A stretch of 30,106 nt of DNA from RGIG7378 sp045588325 (GTDB taxonomy: Bacteria; Bacillota; Clostridia; RGIG7378): NCBI GenBank assembly GCA_045588325.1, contig JAZNEA010000073.1, forward strand, positions 1-30,106, read 5' to 3'. How positions within the stretch are numbered: the stretch's first letter is position 1; each line of letters begins with the position of its first letter. The translations under genes and the position numbers were made by a program. The notes beneath the pieces are model-generated. The model had not been told where the DNA came from, ran no database searches, and saw nothing but the letters and a program-made list of their open reading frames with translations. Shown here piece after piece: positions 23,867 to 30,106 of the stretch.

Positions 23867-25069
23867 ATGCAATACGAACTTATTGCCACATCCACTTTTG
23901 GAATAGAGGGCATCCTGGCAGATGAATTAGCAGACAATGGCTTTGAGCGCCTGCGCACGGAAAATGGACGTGTGGTATTTGCCGCGGACTCGGACAATCT
24001 CACGGAGACGATAGCCAGGGCAAATATGACGCTCCGCACAGCTGACAGGATATTGGTTCATATGGGTACATTTGAGGCCCACACCTTTGATCAGCTGTTT
24101 GATGGGGTCAAGGATATGCCTTGGGAGCAGTGGATTTGTATGGACGGCAGATTTCCTGTGGAGGGCAGGTCCAACAAGAGCGATTTGTTTAGCATTTCGG
24201 ATTGCCAGGCTATTACTAAAAAGGCCATTGCGACCAGGCTTAGCAGCAAATATGGCATTGATTGGTTGCCCGAAAGTGGCCCTTTATTTAAGGTAGAGGT
24301 TGCGGTTGCCAAAAATATGGTCACACTTACATTGGATACCAGTGGCGTTGGATTGCATAAGCGCGGCTACAGGCCAGAGGTATCACAGGCTCCTATCAGA
24401 GAGACCCTGGCGGCTGCAATAATCATGTGCTCAAAGTGGAACCCCAAGAGACCTTTTATGGATCCGTGTTGTGGTTCCGGCACATTCCCAATTGAGGCGG
24501 CCATGATGGCATGTCATGTTGCTCCTGGCATTTACAGATCCTTTGATGCGGAGCAGTGGCCATGTCTTAATGGGCAAAAGTGGGAGGAGATTCGTCAGGA
24601 ACTTAAGTCTCAGATTATAGAACCTGAGGATTTGCACATAATAGGCACAGACATAGACGATGGTGTGGTTCGCAGAGCCAGAAATAACGCTAACAGAGCA
24701 GGCGTTGGCCAGTACATACACTTCCAGAGGGCAGATCTGAAGGATTCCAAATCCAGATTCACCTACGGAACGATGGTATGCAATCCCCCATACGGAGAGC
24801 GAATTGGAGAGCAGAGAGAGGCAGAACTGTTGTACAAGAGGTTGGGCAAGGTGTTTGCCACAGAGTTCGAGACCTGGTCCTGCCACATTATCACTCCCTG
24901 TTCCACGTTCGAAAAACTGTTTGGCAAGCAGGCAGACAAAAAGCGAAAGCTTTTCAACGGCAGAATCAGGTGCGATTTGTACCAGTTCTTTGGCCCCAAA
25001 TTGCGTCGCCCCAGCCAGCAGAGGAGTGTTAAGCAGGAGAATATGGAGAAAAATGTAGTCACAGATTAA
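23867..25069 (+). CDS. THUMP-domain class I RNA methyltransferase (RlmL/YpsC-like)
   Basis: The 400-residue protein is a SAM-dependent RNA methyltransferase of the UPF0020 family, related to the part of RlmL that makes m2G2445 in 23S rRNA. ATG at 23867 follows GGAG 23857-23860. The N-terminal region (YELIATSTFGIEGILADEL) is the usual start of the family; a THUMP domain covers about 50-160. The SAM-binding motif is FMDPCCGSGTFPIEAA and the catalytic NPPY motif is at 306-309. It lacks the second methyltransferase domain (RlmK) of the proteobacterial fusion, as expected in Firmicutes. The exact target nucleotide is inferred from homologues. Confidence 0.88.
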   Translation: MQYELIATSTFGIEGILADELADNGFERLRTENGRVVFAADSDNLTETIARANMTLRTADRILVHMGTFEAHTFDQLFDGVKDMPWEQWICMDGRFPVEGRSNKSDLFSISDCQAITKKAIATRLSSKYGIDWLPESGPLFKVEVAVAKNMVTLTLDTSGVGLHKRGYRPEVSQAPIRETLAAAIIMCSKWNPKRPFMDPCCGSGTFPIEAAMMACHVAPGIYRSFDAEQWPCLNGQKWEEIRQELKSQIIEPEDLHIIGTDIDDGVVRRARNNANRAGVGQYIHFQRADLKDSKSRFTYGTMVCNPPYGERIGEQREAELLYKRLGKVFATEFETWSCHIITPCSTFEKLFGKQADKKRKLFNGRIRCDLYQFFGPKLRRPSQQRSVKQENMEKNVVTD

Positions 25070-25120
25070 AAAGTGTGCTACTATACACATTGAATTTTTG
25101 AGCCATAGGAGGGAATAGTT

Positions 25121-25321
25121 ATGGCAAAGGTTAGCAAGGATATGATTGTAGGCGAGGTAGTAGCCATGAATGCAAAGATGCCCATGGTATTTATTGCAAA
25201 TGGATTGTTCTGCTATGGATGCCCTTCAGCTTCCGGAGAGAGTCTGGAGGATGCATGTGCTGTCCATGGTATTGACTGCGACAAGCTTTTGGCAGACATC
25301 AACGAGGCATTGGAGGAGTGA
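25121..25321 (+). CDS. DUF1858 domain protein with CxxC (hybrid-cluster-protein-associated type)
   Basis: The 66-residue protein matches the small DUF1858 family: VSKDMIVGEVVAMN at the N-terminus and GLFCYGCPSASGESLEDACAVHGID, with Cys31 and Cys34 as a candidate redox pair. The family is often described as a redox disulfide domain near hybrid cluster proteins; no such gene is in this window. TAGGAGGG precedes the ATG. It is followed by an intrinsic terminator, so it may be transcribed alone or with the upstream methyltransferase. The function of stand-alone members is unknown. Confidence 0.8.
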   Translation: MAKVSKDMIVGEVVAMNAKMPMVFIANGLFCYGCPSASGESLEDACAVHGIDCDKLLADINEALEE

Positions 25322-25353
25322 TCCTCATCGCTTTAAGCATAACGTTACTACAG

Positions 25354-25385
25354 AGAGCTGGGGCTGATGGTCCTGGCTCTTTTTT
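25354..25385 (+). terminator. Intrinsic terminator, repeat copy 1
   Basis: AGAGCTGGGG and TCCTGGCTCT form a 10-bp stem with some G-T pairs around the loop CTGATGG, followed by six T residues. The hairpin, its loop and the following GTTAAA recur almost unchanged at 28096. Confidence 0.8.
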
Positions 25386-25391
25386 GTTAAA
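25354..25391 (+). repeat. Direct repeat, copy 1 (terminator element bounding the ECF block)
   Basis: Thirty-eight bases that match 28096-28134 apart from two substitutions and one T. Even the loop, which a terminator does not need to conserve, is the same. The two copies bracket the four-gene sigma-factor block. Confidence 0.8.
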
Positions 25392-25440
25392 GCAATTTTA
25401 GATGGCTTCTTAGAAAAAACTTTCAAATTCTGCAAAATGG

Positions 25441-25467
25441 TGAAACCAAACTAAATAAATTACGGGA
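25441..25467 (+). promoter_or_regulatory. Possible ECF-type promoter
   Basis: TGAAAC at 25441-25446, then 16 bases, then CGGGA. This resembles the TGAAAC-N16-CGTA layout of SigW-class ECF promoters. It lies about 75 bases before the first ectodomain gene of a block that encodes its own ECF sigma factor. The -10 element is imperfect and I saw no second copy before the sigma gene. Confidence 0.3.
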
Positions 25468-25542
25468 TATATAGTGAAGGGCATTAAAAGGGCCTTAGAA
25501 AATGCAGATTGTACATGAGTGACAAAGATCAAGGAGGAATCT

Positions 25543-26229
25543 ATGAAAAAGAACTTGATACCGATCATTTCAATTTTAGTTTTAGCTATCTCTGTGGCTA
25601 TCGTATTTTTGATTAAGCAAGATGCTCCTGAACCATATGACTTGTTGACTTCACAGACTCGGTACGTTGAATCGGATTTGGAATACCACGAAGAAACATC
25701 AAGGACAAACGATGGTATTGTGATTTATATTGACAGAGCTCCAACAAGCTCCACGCTTTATTTGGAGGAACTATTAAACCAGAGCTCGTACGTTGTTAAG
25801 GGTAAAGTGGTTTCTATAGATTATGAGTTTAGAAACATAGATGATCATAGAAAATTCAACAGATTTGCCTTAGGAGATGAGAAAAAGGAACTCTTCCATT
25901 GGATGATATACACTGTCTACACAGTGGAGGTAGAGGATTCTCTTAGAGGAGATACAAAGAAAACAATTACTGTGACCAGGAGCGGTAATACAGGAGATTT
26001 TCAGTTTGACAAGCAGAAAGCAGCAGCGGAAAGGTGTGGATTTGCAAAGATTCATGGTGGAACACTTATTTTGCCGATAAAGTATATTAAGGTTGACGTG
26101 GGCGAAAACTATACCTTTTTAATAAAAGAAAGGCTGGACGATGGCTCTTATTTGCTTACATATAAGGGCGTGTTCCCTGAGGACTCTAAAAATGGGATCA
26201 ATGTGGATTCGTTGTTAAAGGCGGAATGA
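25543..26229 (+). CDS. Membrane-anchored extracellular protein of unknown function (paralogue 1)
   Basis: I do not recognise a named family. The 228-residue protein has a short N-terminal KKN segment and a membrane anchor or uncleaved signal at about 5-24, then an extracytoplasmic region. ATG at 25543 follows AAGGAGG 25531-25537; a GTG at 25519 is less likely. The region YVVKGKVVSIDYEF, TVYTVEVEDSLRGD, TITVTRSG and VDVGENYTFLIKE aligns with YIYEGEVIDITYDV, TIYTVSVKESYKGE, TYIVRGG and LEIGEEYLFCIKS of the next gene, so the two share a fold that looks like a small beta-barrel. No lipobox is seen. Codon use is more AT-rich than in the purine genes. The adjacent ECF sigma gene suggests an envelope role. 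Confidence 0.75.
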   Translation: MKKNLIPIISILVLAISVAIVFLIKQDAPEPYDLLTSQTRYVESDLEYHEETSRTNDGIVIYIDRAPTSSTLYLEELLNQSSYVVKGKVVSIDYEFRNIDDHRKFNRFALGDEKKELFHWMIYTVYTVEVEDSLRGDTKKTITVTRSGNTGDFQFDKQKAAAERCGFAKIHGGTLILPIKYIKVDVGENYTFLIKERLDDGSYLLTYKGVFPEDSKNGINVDSLLKAE

Positions 26230-26245
26230 ATCCTATAAAAGTCCA

Positions 26246-26269
26246 GCACTATGAGTCATTGCGTGCTTT
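26246..26269 (+). terminator. Weak terminator-like hairpin between the paralogues
   Basis: AGCAC and GTGCT pair over five bases, followed by TTT. It may reduce read-through between the two paralogous genes, but the stem is short and the loop long. Confidence 0.25.
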
Positions 26270-26316
26270 TGTTATAACTTGAACTGATAGGTTTGCGTAA
26301 AAGGGGAGACTACTTC

Positions 26317-26961
26317 ATGAAGAAATTTTTCAAAATAATTGTAATAACCATTGCAGTGCTTGGCACGATATGCTGTTCGCTTTACGCTACAAGAAAGTTG
26401 TGGAGAGATCAAGTCGCCACTTGGCAGATGAAAATGATATATAACCATATATCTCAAAATATTCTAGATGAAACATATACTCCTCCTGAGGATGTTATCA
26501 AAGAGACTTTTACCAGGAAATGGAATAGCTATAAATTAGCTACAAGGATTATTTCTAAATCAAAATACATATATGAGGGAGAAGTAATAGATATAACGTA
26601 TGATGTTTTAGAAAATAATGAGATTGTGACAATATACACAGTTTCGGTAAAAGAAAGTTATAAGGGTGAAACTCCTGAAGAAACATATATTGTTAGAGGA
26701 GGCGTAATAGAAAAAGATATAGATAAGTGGAAAGAACTTGCCAAGGAAACAGATAATCCTAAAGTGGATATCGGAAGTTATATAAATCTTGAAATTGGAG
26801 AGGAATATCTGTTTTGCATTAAGTCAAGAGATGATTCAAATTATGATCAAATCCTGAATTCAACACAGTTTGCATTTAAAGAGCTTTCAGAGGATTATAG
26901 TAGCATATTGGATTGGATGGGAGTAAGAAAAATGAATCATTTTTTTCAATGGGCTGATTAG
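26317..26961 (+). CDS. Membrane-anchored extracellular protein of unknown function (paralogue 2)
   Basis: The 214-residue protein starts at ATG 26317 (AAAGGGGAG upstream); the in-frame start at 26293 would place charged residues before the anchor. Residues about 4-25 form a membrane segment (FFKIIVITIAVLGTICCSLY); the double cysteine does not fit a lipobox. The ectodomain shares the GxVxxIxYxx, IYTVxVxxSxxG and IGExYxFxIK motifs with its upstream neighbour but is otherwise diverged, and ends in an aromatic tail (MNHFFQWAD). Strongly AT-rich codon use. It precedes the sigma factor by 126 bases. Function unknown; sensing or responding to envelope conditions is an inference from context. Confidence 0.72.
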   Translation: MKKFFKIIVITIAVLGTICCSLYATRKLWRDQVATWQMKMIYNHISQNILDETYTPPEDVIKETFTRKWNSYKLATRIISKSKYIYEGEVIDITYDVLENNEIVTIYTVSVKESYKGETPEETYIVRGGVIEKDIDKWKELAKETDNPKVDIGSYINLEIGEEYLFCIKSRDDSNYDQILNSTQFAFKELSEDYSSILDWMGVRKMNHFFQWAD

Positions 26962-27087
26962 ATTAATATGGGAACTGGGGTTTTGCTTAGCTCCCCAAAA
27001 GTTGATGTCTAAGGTTTAAATTTCTTTAGCAAAACTGATAAAATTAAAATATCTGCTATATGCAGAAATGCACTCAAAGGAAATACG

Positions 27088-27645
27088 ATGACGGACGAAT
27101 TTATTGTAAGCCTTTATTGGAATAGGGACGAGGAAGCTATCAAAAGGACTGAGGAAAAATACGGTGGCTATTTGAACAAGGTGTCCTTTAATATCCTTGC
27201 GGACTCAGAGGACTGTAAGGAGTGTGTTAATGATACATATTTAGCTGCTTGGAACTCTATTCCGCCTCATAGGCCTAACAATCTTCTGACGTACTTAGGG
27301 AAGATCGTAAGGCAAATTTCCATAGACGTTTTCAGAAGAAAGAATGCACAAAAGAGGTATGCATCAGAGTATGTTAGCTCCGTCGAGGAGTTGAGTGAAG
27401 TGTTCTCTAATAGTGATCCTGAAGATTATGTGGAAGGTAAAGAATTAGTCAATACGATAAATGCATTTTTAAAAAGCATTTCTATAGAAAACAGACGATT
27501 ATTTATTTACAGATATTTTTACTTTGAGAGCATAAAGGATGCGGCCGGATATTGTGGTATTAGTGAATCAAAGGCTAAAAGTTCCTTGTTTAGAATTCGC
27601 AGACAATTAAAAGAATTTTTAGTAAAGGAGGGGGTTGAAGTATGA
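27088..27645 (+). CDS. ECF-type RNA polymerase sigma factor
   Basis: The 185-residue protein has the two-domain ECF layout. Sigma region 2 is about 10-95 (EKYGGYLNKVSFNILADSEDCKECVNDTYLAAWNSIPP, with LLTYLGKIVRQISIDVFRR as 2.3-2.4). Region 4 is about 125-180 (SIENRRLFIYRYFYFESIKDAAGYCGISESKAKSSLFRIRRQLKEFL), a helix-turn-helix for the -35 element. AAAGGAAA precedes the ATG. The stop overlaps the start of the next gene in ATGA, the common arrangement of sigma and anti-sigma factors. It probably directs transcription of this block and perhaps distant genes. No CxxC-type redox signature was seen. Confidence 0.92.
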   Translation: MTDEFIVSLYWNRDEEAIKRTEEKYGGYLNKVSFNILADSEDCKECVNDTYLAAWNSIPPHRPNNLLTYLGKIVRQISIDVFRRKNAQKRYASEYVSSVEELSEVFSNSDPEDYVEGKELVNTINAFLKSISIENRRLFIYRYFYFESIKDAAGYCGISESKAKSSLFRIRRQLKEFLVKEGVEV

Positions 27646-28091
27646 ATGTAGATGTATTAGTGGATGCAATAGGACAGGTGGATGATGAATTCCTTGGGGA
27701 TGTAGACAACCTGCCAAAACAGAAGAGGACAATTGTGTTGAATAGGCCATGGCTGGTGGCTGCATCCATTCTGTTGATTATGGCAATTGGCATAGTTGTT
27801 GGGCTTATAAAAGGTGACTTAGGATTAATGGACATAACCTTTGCTGGTGATACAGTAGAGCAAGGAATTTATGTTGATGGGGAGTTGTATAGTTTAGAAT
27901 ATCGCGCGTCTTTCGATGCCCTGCAGGAGTGCTCTGGAAAAGTAATTGGACGGGTATCATTTGACGGTAGTGTTTATTATGACGCGTTCTTATGGGAATA
28001 TGGAGCGGATGACAAACAGATTGATAAAATACTGGTTGCGTACGAAGGTGATTATTATTTATTTGTTTTGAATAAAAGCATACAGGAATAG
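27642..28091 (+). CDS. Small single-pass membrane protein, probable anti-sigma factor
   Basis: The 149-residue protein is translationally coupled to the ECF sigma gene. Residues 1-35 are a short acidic cytoplasmic segment (VDAIGQVDDEFLGDVDN), about 37-57 form a transmembrane helix (WLVAASILLIMAIGIVVGLI), and the remaining 90 residues face outside (GIYVDGELYSLEYRASFDALQEC...). The cytoplasmic part is shorter than a standard zinc-binding anti-sigma domain and lacks the HxxxCxxC motif. Topology and pairing support an anti-sigma role; the sequence itself does not match a family that I recognise. A terminator follows after four bases. Confidence 0.7.
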   Translation: MNVDVLVDAIGQVDDEFLGDVDNLPKQKRTIVLNRPWLVAASILLIMAIGIVVGLIKGDLGLMDITFAGDTVEQGIYVDGELYSLEYRASFDALQECSGKVIGRVSFDGSVYYDAFLWEYGADDKQIDKILVAYEGDYYLFVLNKSIQE

Positions 28092-28095
28092 CGAT

Positions 28096-28128
28096 AGAGC
28101 TGGGACTGATGGCCCTGGCTCTTTTTTT
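28096..28128 (+). terminator. Intrinsic terminator, repeat copy 2
   Basis: AGAGCTGGGA and CCCTGGCTCT pair around the loop CTGATGG, followed by seven T residues. It ends the sigma/anti-sigma transcript. Confidence 0.85.
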
Positions 28129-28134
28129 GTTAAA
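28096..28134 (+). repeat. Direct repeat, copy 2 (terminator element bounding the ECF block)
   Basis: Second copy of the element at 25354-25391, including loop and the following GTTAAA. Start-to-start distance is 2742 bases. Confidence 0.8.
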
Positions 28135-28200
28135 AAGAATTAAAAGTTGAAATCGAGTTAAAATATATTAAAAACAATTTTAATTAAATTTAGAATTGTG

Positions 28201-28228
28201 TTGACAATTTTTGTAATTGGCATAAACT
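28201..28228 (+). promoter_or_regulatory. Predicted promoter of the DUF2089 operon
   Basis: TTGACA (28201-28206) and TAAACT (28223-28228) are 16 bases apart. Transcription would start near 28235, about 27 bases before the ATG. Confidence 0.55.
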
Positions 28229-28261
28229 AGAGGTATAGATTATATGTTTTTAGGAGGGAGC

Positions 28262-28645
28262 ATGGCACATACTATTTCCTGCAAATGCCCTGCGTGTAAC
28301 AATAAGTTGACTATTACCAGGATGTCCTGCAAGAAGTGTGGCACATCCATTGAGGGAGACTTTGAGATAGGCAGATTTTCTCGCCTGGACAAGGAGCAGC
28401 TGGCATTTATCGAGACTTTTGTTCGCTGTAGGGGTAGCCTTAAGCTGATGGAGAGTGAGTTGGGCCTTAGTTATCCTACGCTCAAGAACAAGTTGGACGA
28501 GGCTGCCAATGCCATGGGATTAGAGCCGGCAAAGCCTATTTCCAGAGAGGCCCGGGAGGAGAGGACTAAGCTCAGGATGGATATTTTGGACCAGTTGGAG
28601 AGAGGCGAGATTACCGCAGCTCAGGCCAAGGATATGATGAAGTAA
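28262..28645 (+). CDS. DUF2089 family zinc-ribbon/HTH protein
   Basis: The 127-residue protein has an N-terminal zinc ribbon (Cys9-x2-Cys12 and Cys23-x2-Cys26). A helical region, FIETFVRCRGSLKLMESELGLSYPTLKNKL, resembles a helix-turn-helix and is the hallmark of DUF2089. The C-terminus MDILDQLERGEITAAQAKDM is a SHOCT-like two-helix motif. ATG at 28262 follows TAGGAGGGA; an in-frame ATG at 28244 precedes that site. It is probably a DNA-binding regulator of its own operon with the following gene, which starts 15 bases after the stop. Role inferred from domains and context. Confidence 0.82.
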   Translation: MAHTISCKCPACNNKLTITRMSCKKCGTSIEGDFEIGRFSRLDKEQLAFIETFVRCRGSLKLMESELGLSYPTLKNKLDEAANAMGLEPAKPISREAREERTKLRMDILDQLERGEITAAQAKDMMK

Positions 28646-28660
28646 CAGGAGGGATCGTAT

Positions 28661-29686
28661 ATGTCGATGGAGAGAAGTCGCATTTTAGATTTATACAAAA
28701 AGGAGATTATCACCCTGGAGGAGGCAATGGAGCTGCTGGAGGCCATGGATATGGAGATGCCAGAGGAGGAGATCCGTCAGGAAGATAAGGAGCGCAGAGA
28801 CGCCTCTGACAGGGCCAAGAGATTATCAGAGACTATCAGGGAGGGCACAGACAAGATATTTGCATCCACCAGAGAGTTCCTTAATAACGAGAAGGTCAGA
28901 AGCGCTACTGAGAAAACTGCTCATACAGTCAAAGATGTGTGCAGCACTATTTTTTCTGCCATCTCTGATGAGGTCAAGACAATATATAATTCCGCTAAAA
29001 AGTCGATGGAGGCCTTGGATGTGGAGATAATTCCATCTGAGGACGGACAGATTCACATATCTGCATTTGGTGGCGAGTCCAAAGACAACCAGCAGTTATT
29101 ACAGCAGGAGGTTCTGCAATTAGATTCCAACAAGGTCAGGATATCTGATCGCAATATTTCGTCCATGGGAGGCATAACCCTGACGGAAGATGCCTATAGG
29201 TTGGTAGTTGCAGTGCCAGAGGGGATAGAGCTGGAGCTTACCCGAACCAAGGCAGGTAGGACTACACTTGGCATCACCCCCATATCATGCGTGATAGAGC
29301 TCAGCGGAGCCACATCCCTTAATGGAGAGATTGTGCTGACAGACGCAGAGATCGAGATGTCAGGAGCCTCTAAGATGGAGGTGGATGGACTTGCTGGCAA
29401 CTGCACCATAGATGTCTCAGGAGCGTGTTCATTTAACGCTAAGGAGGCCAAGTGTTCTGAGTTTAGGACAGACTGCAGTGGTGCGTGCAATCTTGCCATC
29501 AAATCAGGACAGATAGGCCACTGCGAGATCGAGGTAAGTGGCGCATCCTCGGCAGTCGTCAGTTGCATTATTGAGGAGGGAAGTGCAGAGGCCAGTGGAG
29601 CATCTACCATTCACCTGTCTAAGGTAAACGGTAGTTTCTCTCAAAAGGTAAGTGGTGTGAGTTCGATTAGCACCGCAGCCAAATAG
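28661..29686 (+). CDS. SHOCT-like plus GIN-domain (DUF2807/DUF4097-type) beta-helix protein
   Basis: The 341-residue protein starts with a SHOCT-like motif (ILDLYKKEIITLEEAMELLEAM, about 7-28). A charged, probably helical region follows to about residue 120. The C-terminal half is a repetitive beta structure in which SGA or SGAS recurs about every 20-25 residues: ELSGATSL, EMSGASKM, DVSGACSF, DCSGACNL, EVSGASSA, EASGASTI, KVSGVSSI. This is typical of GIN-type auto-adhesin heads and DUF4097 beta-solenoids. AGGAGGG precedes the ATG. No signal peptide or transmembrane segment is evident, so the protein may be cytoplasmic or peripheral at the membrane. Relatives (YvlB-like) are linked to envelope-stress responses; its own function is unknown. 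Confidence 0.8.
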   Translation: MSMERSRILDLYKKEIITLEEAMELLEAMDMEMPEEEIRQEDKERRDASDRAKRLSETIREGTDKIFASTREFLNNEKVRSATEKTAHTVKDVCSTIFSAISDEVKTIYNSAKKSMEALDVEIIPSEDGQIHISAFGGESKDNQQLLQQEVLQLDSNKVRISDRNISSMGGITLTEDAYRLVVAVPEGIELELTRTKAGRTTLGITPISCVIELSGATSLNGEIVLTDAEIEMSGASKMEVDGLAGNCTIDVSGACSFNAKEAKCSEFRTDCSGACNLAIKSGQIGHCEIEVSGASSAVVSCIIEEGSAEASGASTIHLSKVNGSFSQKVSGVSSISTAAK

Positions 29687-29700
29687 GTTGATTCTTAAAG

Positions 29701-29723
29701 GAGGGCTTTAGGGCCCTCTTTTT
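29701..29723 (+). terminator. Intrinsic terminator after the GIN-domain gene
   Basis: GAGGGC (29701-29706) pairs with GCCCTC (29713-29718), followed by a T-run (TCTTTTT to 29723). Confidence 0.82.
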
Positions 29724-29764
29724 GCATGTAAGCCAATGGAGACGTGACGAACACTTAGCCAATC

Positions 29765-29793
29765 TTGACAGAGAAAAGGAAGAAACATATATT
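29765..29793 (+). promoter_or_regulatory. Predicted distal metK promoter P1
   Basis: TTGACA (29765-29770) and TATATT (29788-29793) are 17 bases apart, a near-consensus sigma-A promoter. A transcript from about 29800 would have a leader of about 178 bases before metK. I see neither a SAM-I riboswitch core nor a terminator hairpin in that leader. Confidence 0.6.
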
Positions 29794-29900
29794 TTTCATA
29801 TAGAATGATTACCAAGGCCAATAGAGATTGTTTATGTCAAAGAGGACTAAAATAGCTGGTATATAGTTCAAAAATGAACCTGGTCTATGCTCTTGCTCGG

Positions 29901-29929
29901 TTGTGGTTTAATCCGAAAGATGGTATACT
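29901..29929 (+). promoter_or_regulatory. Predicted proximal metK promoter P2 (extended -10)
   Basis: TTGTGG (29901-29906), 17 bases, then TATACT (29924-29929) preceded by TGG, an extended -10. A small inverted repeat (GTTCA 29866-29870, TGAAC 29875-29879) lies just upstream. The leader from this promoter would be about 42 bases. Confidence 0.55.
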
Positions 29930-29977
29930 TCTACATTGGTTCTATATAAGTATTCAAACTTTTATTAAGGTGGTTAT

Positions 29978-30106
29978 ATGAAGAGATTATTTACATCTGA
30001 GTCAGTTACAGAGGGGCATCCCGACAAAATTTGCGATCAGCTTTCTGATGCAGTGTTAGATGCTATTTTAGCAGAGGACAAGATGGCCCGAGTTGCATGT
30101 GAGACT
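29978..30106 (+). CDS. metK: S-adenosylmethionine synthetase, N-terminal part (truncated by window end)
   Basis: Forty-three codons are visible. The start MKRLFTSESVTEGHPDKICDQ is the highly conserved N-terminus of MetK: the His of GHPDK contacts ATP phosphate and the Asp binds metal. DQLSDAVLDAILAEDKMARVACET continues the family pattern. AAGGTGG (29967-29973) is the ribosome binding site. The enzyme makes SAM from methionine and ATP. The rest of the gene lies beyond the window. Confidence 0.95.
   Translation, partial: MKRLFTSESVTEGHPDKICDQLSDAVLDAILAEDKMARVACET

Noticed and set aside
26965..27000. Terminator between paralogue 2 and the sigma gene
   Set aside because: GGGAACT/AGCTCCC pairing is interrupted and followed by CAAAAG rather than a T-run, so it is not a convincing intrinsic terminator.

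Overview
The window looks like a chromosomal segment from a Gram-positive anaerobe of the class Clostridia, most likely a Lachnospiraceae-type organism. The basis is the clostridial-size PurL with a fused glutaminase, a stand-alone PurO-type IMP cyclohydrolase beside a separate AICAR transformylase, strong GGAGG ribosome binding sites, an L-cysteine desulfidase and a DUF2089 gene next to a GIN-type (DUF2807/4097) gene. No phage, transposase, CRISPR or rRNA genes were seen.

Positions 1-11555 are a purine biosynthesis cluster: the end of purE, a terminator hairpin, then purF-purM-purN-IMP cyclohydrolase-AICAR transformylase-glyA-purD-purL, tightly packed with overlaps or short gaps. It encodes the steps from PRPP to IMP except those of PurC, PurB and (if used) PurK, plus the one-carbon supplier GlyA. 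Next (11556-13117) is gdhA with its own promoter and terminator; a nearly perfect 28-bp inverted repeat lies across the promoter spacer and the -10 box.

Positions 13118-18379 hold two tandem secreted family 18 glycoside hydrolases. They share a catalytic domain and a beta-rich N-terminal module (A) but differ in architecture: the first is A-B-B-GH18 with a TP/K-rich linker, the second A-A-GH18. The first gene has a long RNA-like hairpin at the predicted 5' end of its mRNA.

Positions 18426-25321 carry housekeeping genes: nfo (endonuclease IV), a convergent HAD phosphatase-dus pair, a yfcE-like phosphodiesterase and an L-cysteine desulfidase, a probable gene remnant, tRNA-Ser(GGA), the HU gene, a THUMP-domain rRNA methyltransferase and a DUF1858 protein.

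Positions 25354-28134 form an AT-richer block bounded by two near-identical terminator repeats. It contains two related membrane-anchored extracellular proteins, an ECF sigma factor and a small membrane protein that is probably its anti-sigma factor: a candidate uncharacterised envelope-sensing unit. After it come a DUF2089 zinc-ribbon protein and a beta-helix GIN-type protein that share a short SHOCT-like helical motif, and finally the start of metK behind a leader with two promoter candidates.

The best candidates for something undescribed are the sigma/anti-sigma/paired-ectodomain unit, the modules A and B of the GH18 enzymes, the 5'-terminal hairpin of the first GH18 gene and the palindromic gdhA operator. 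All functional calls come from reading motifs; no database search was run.
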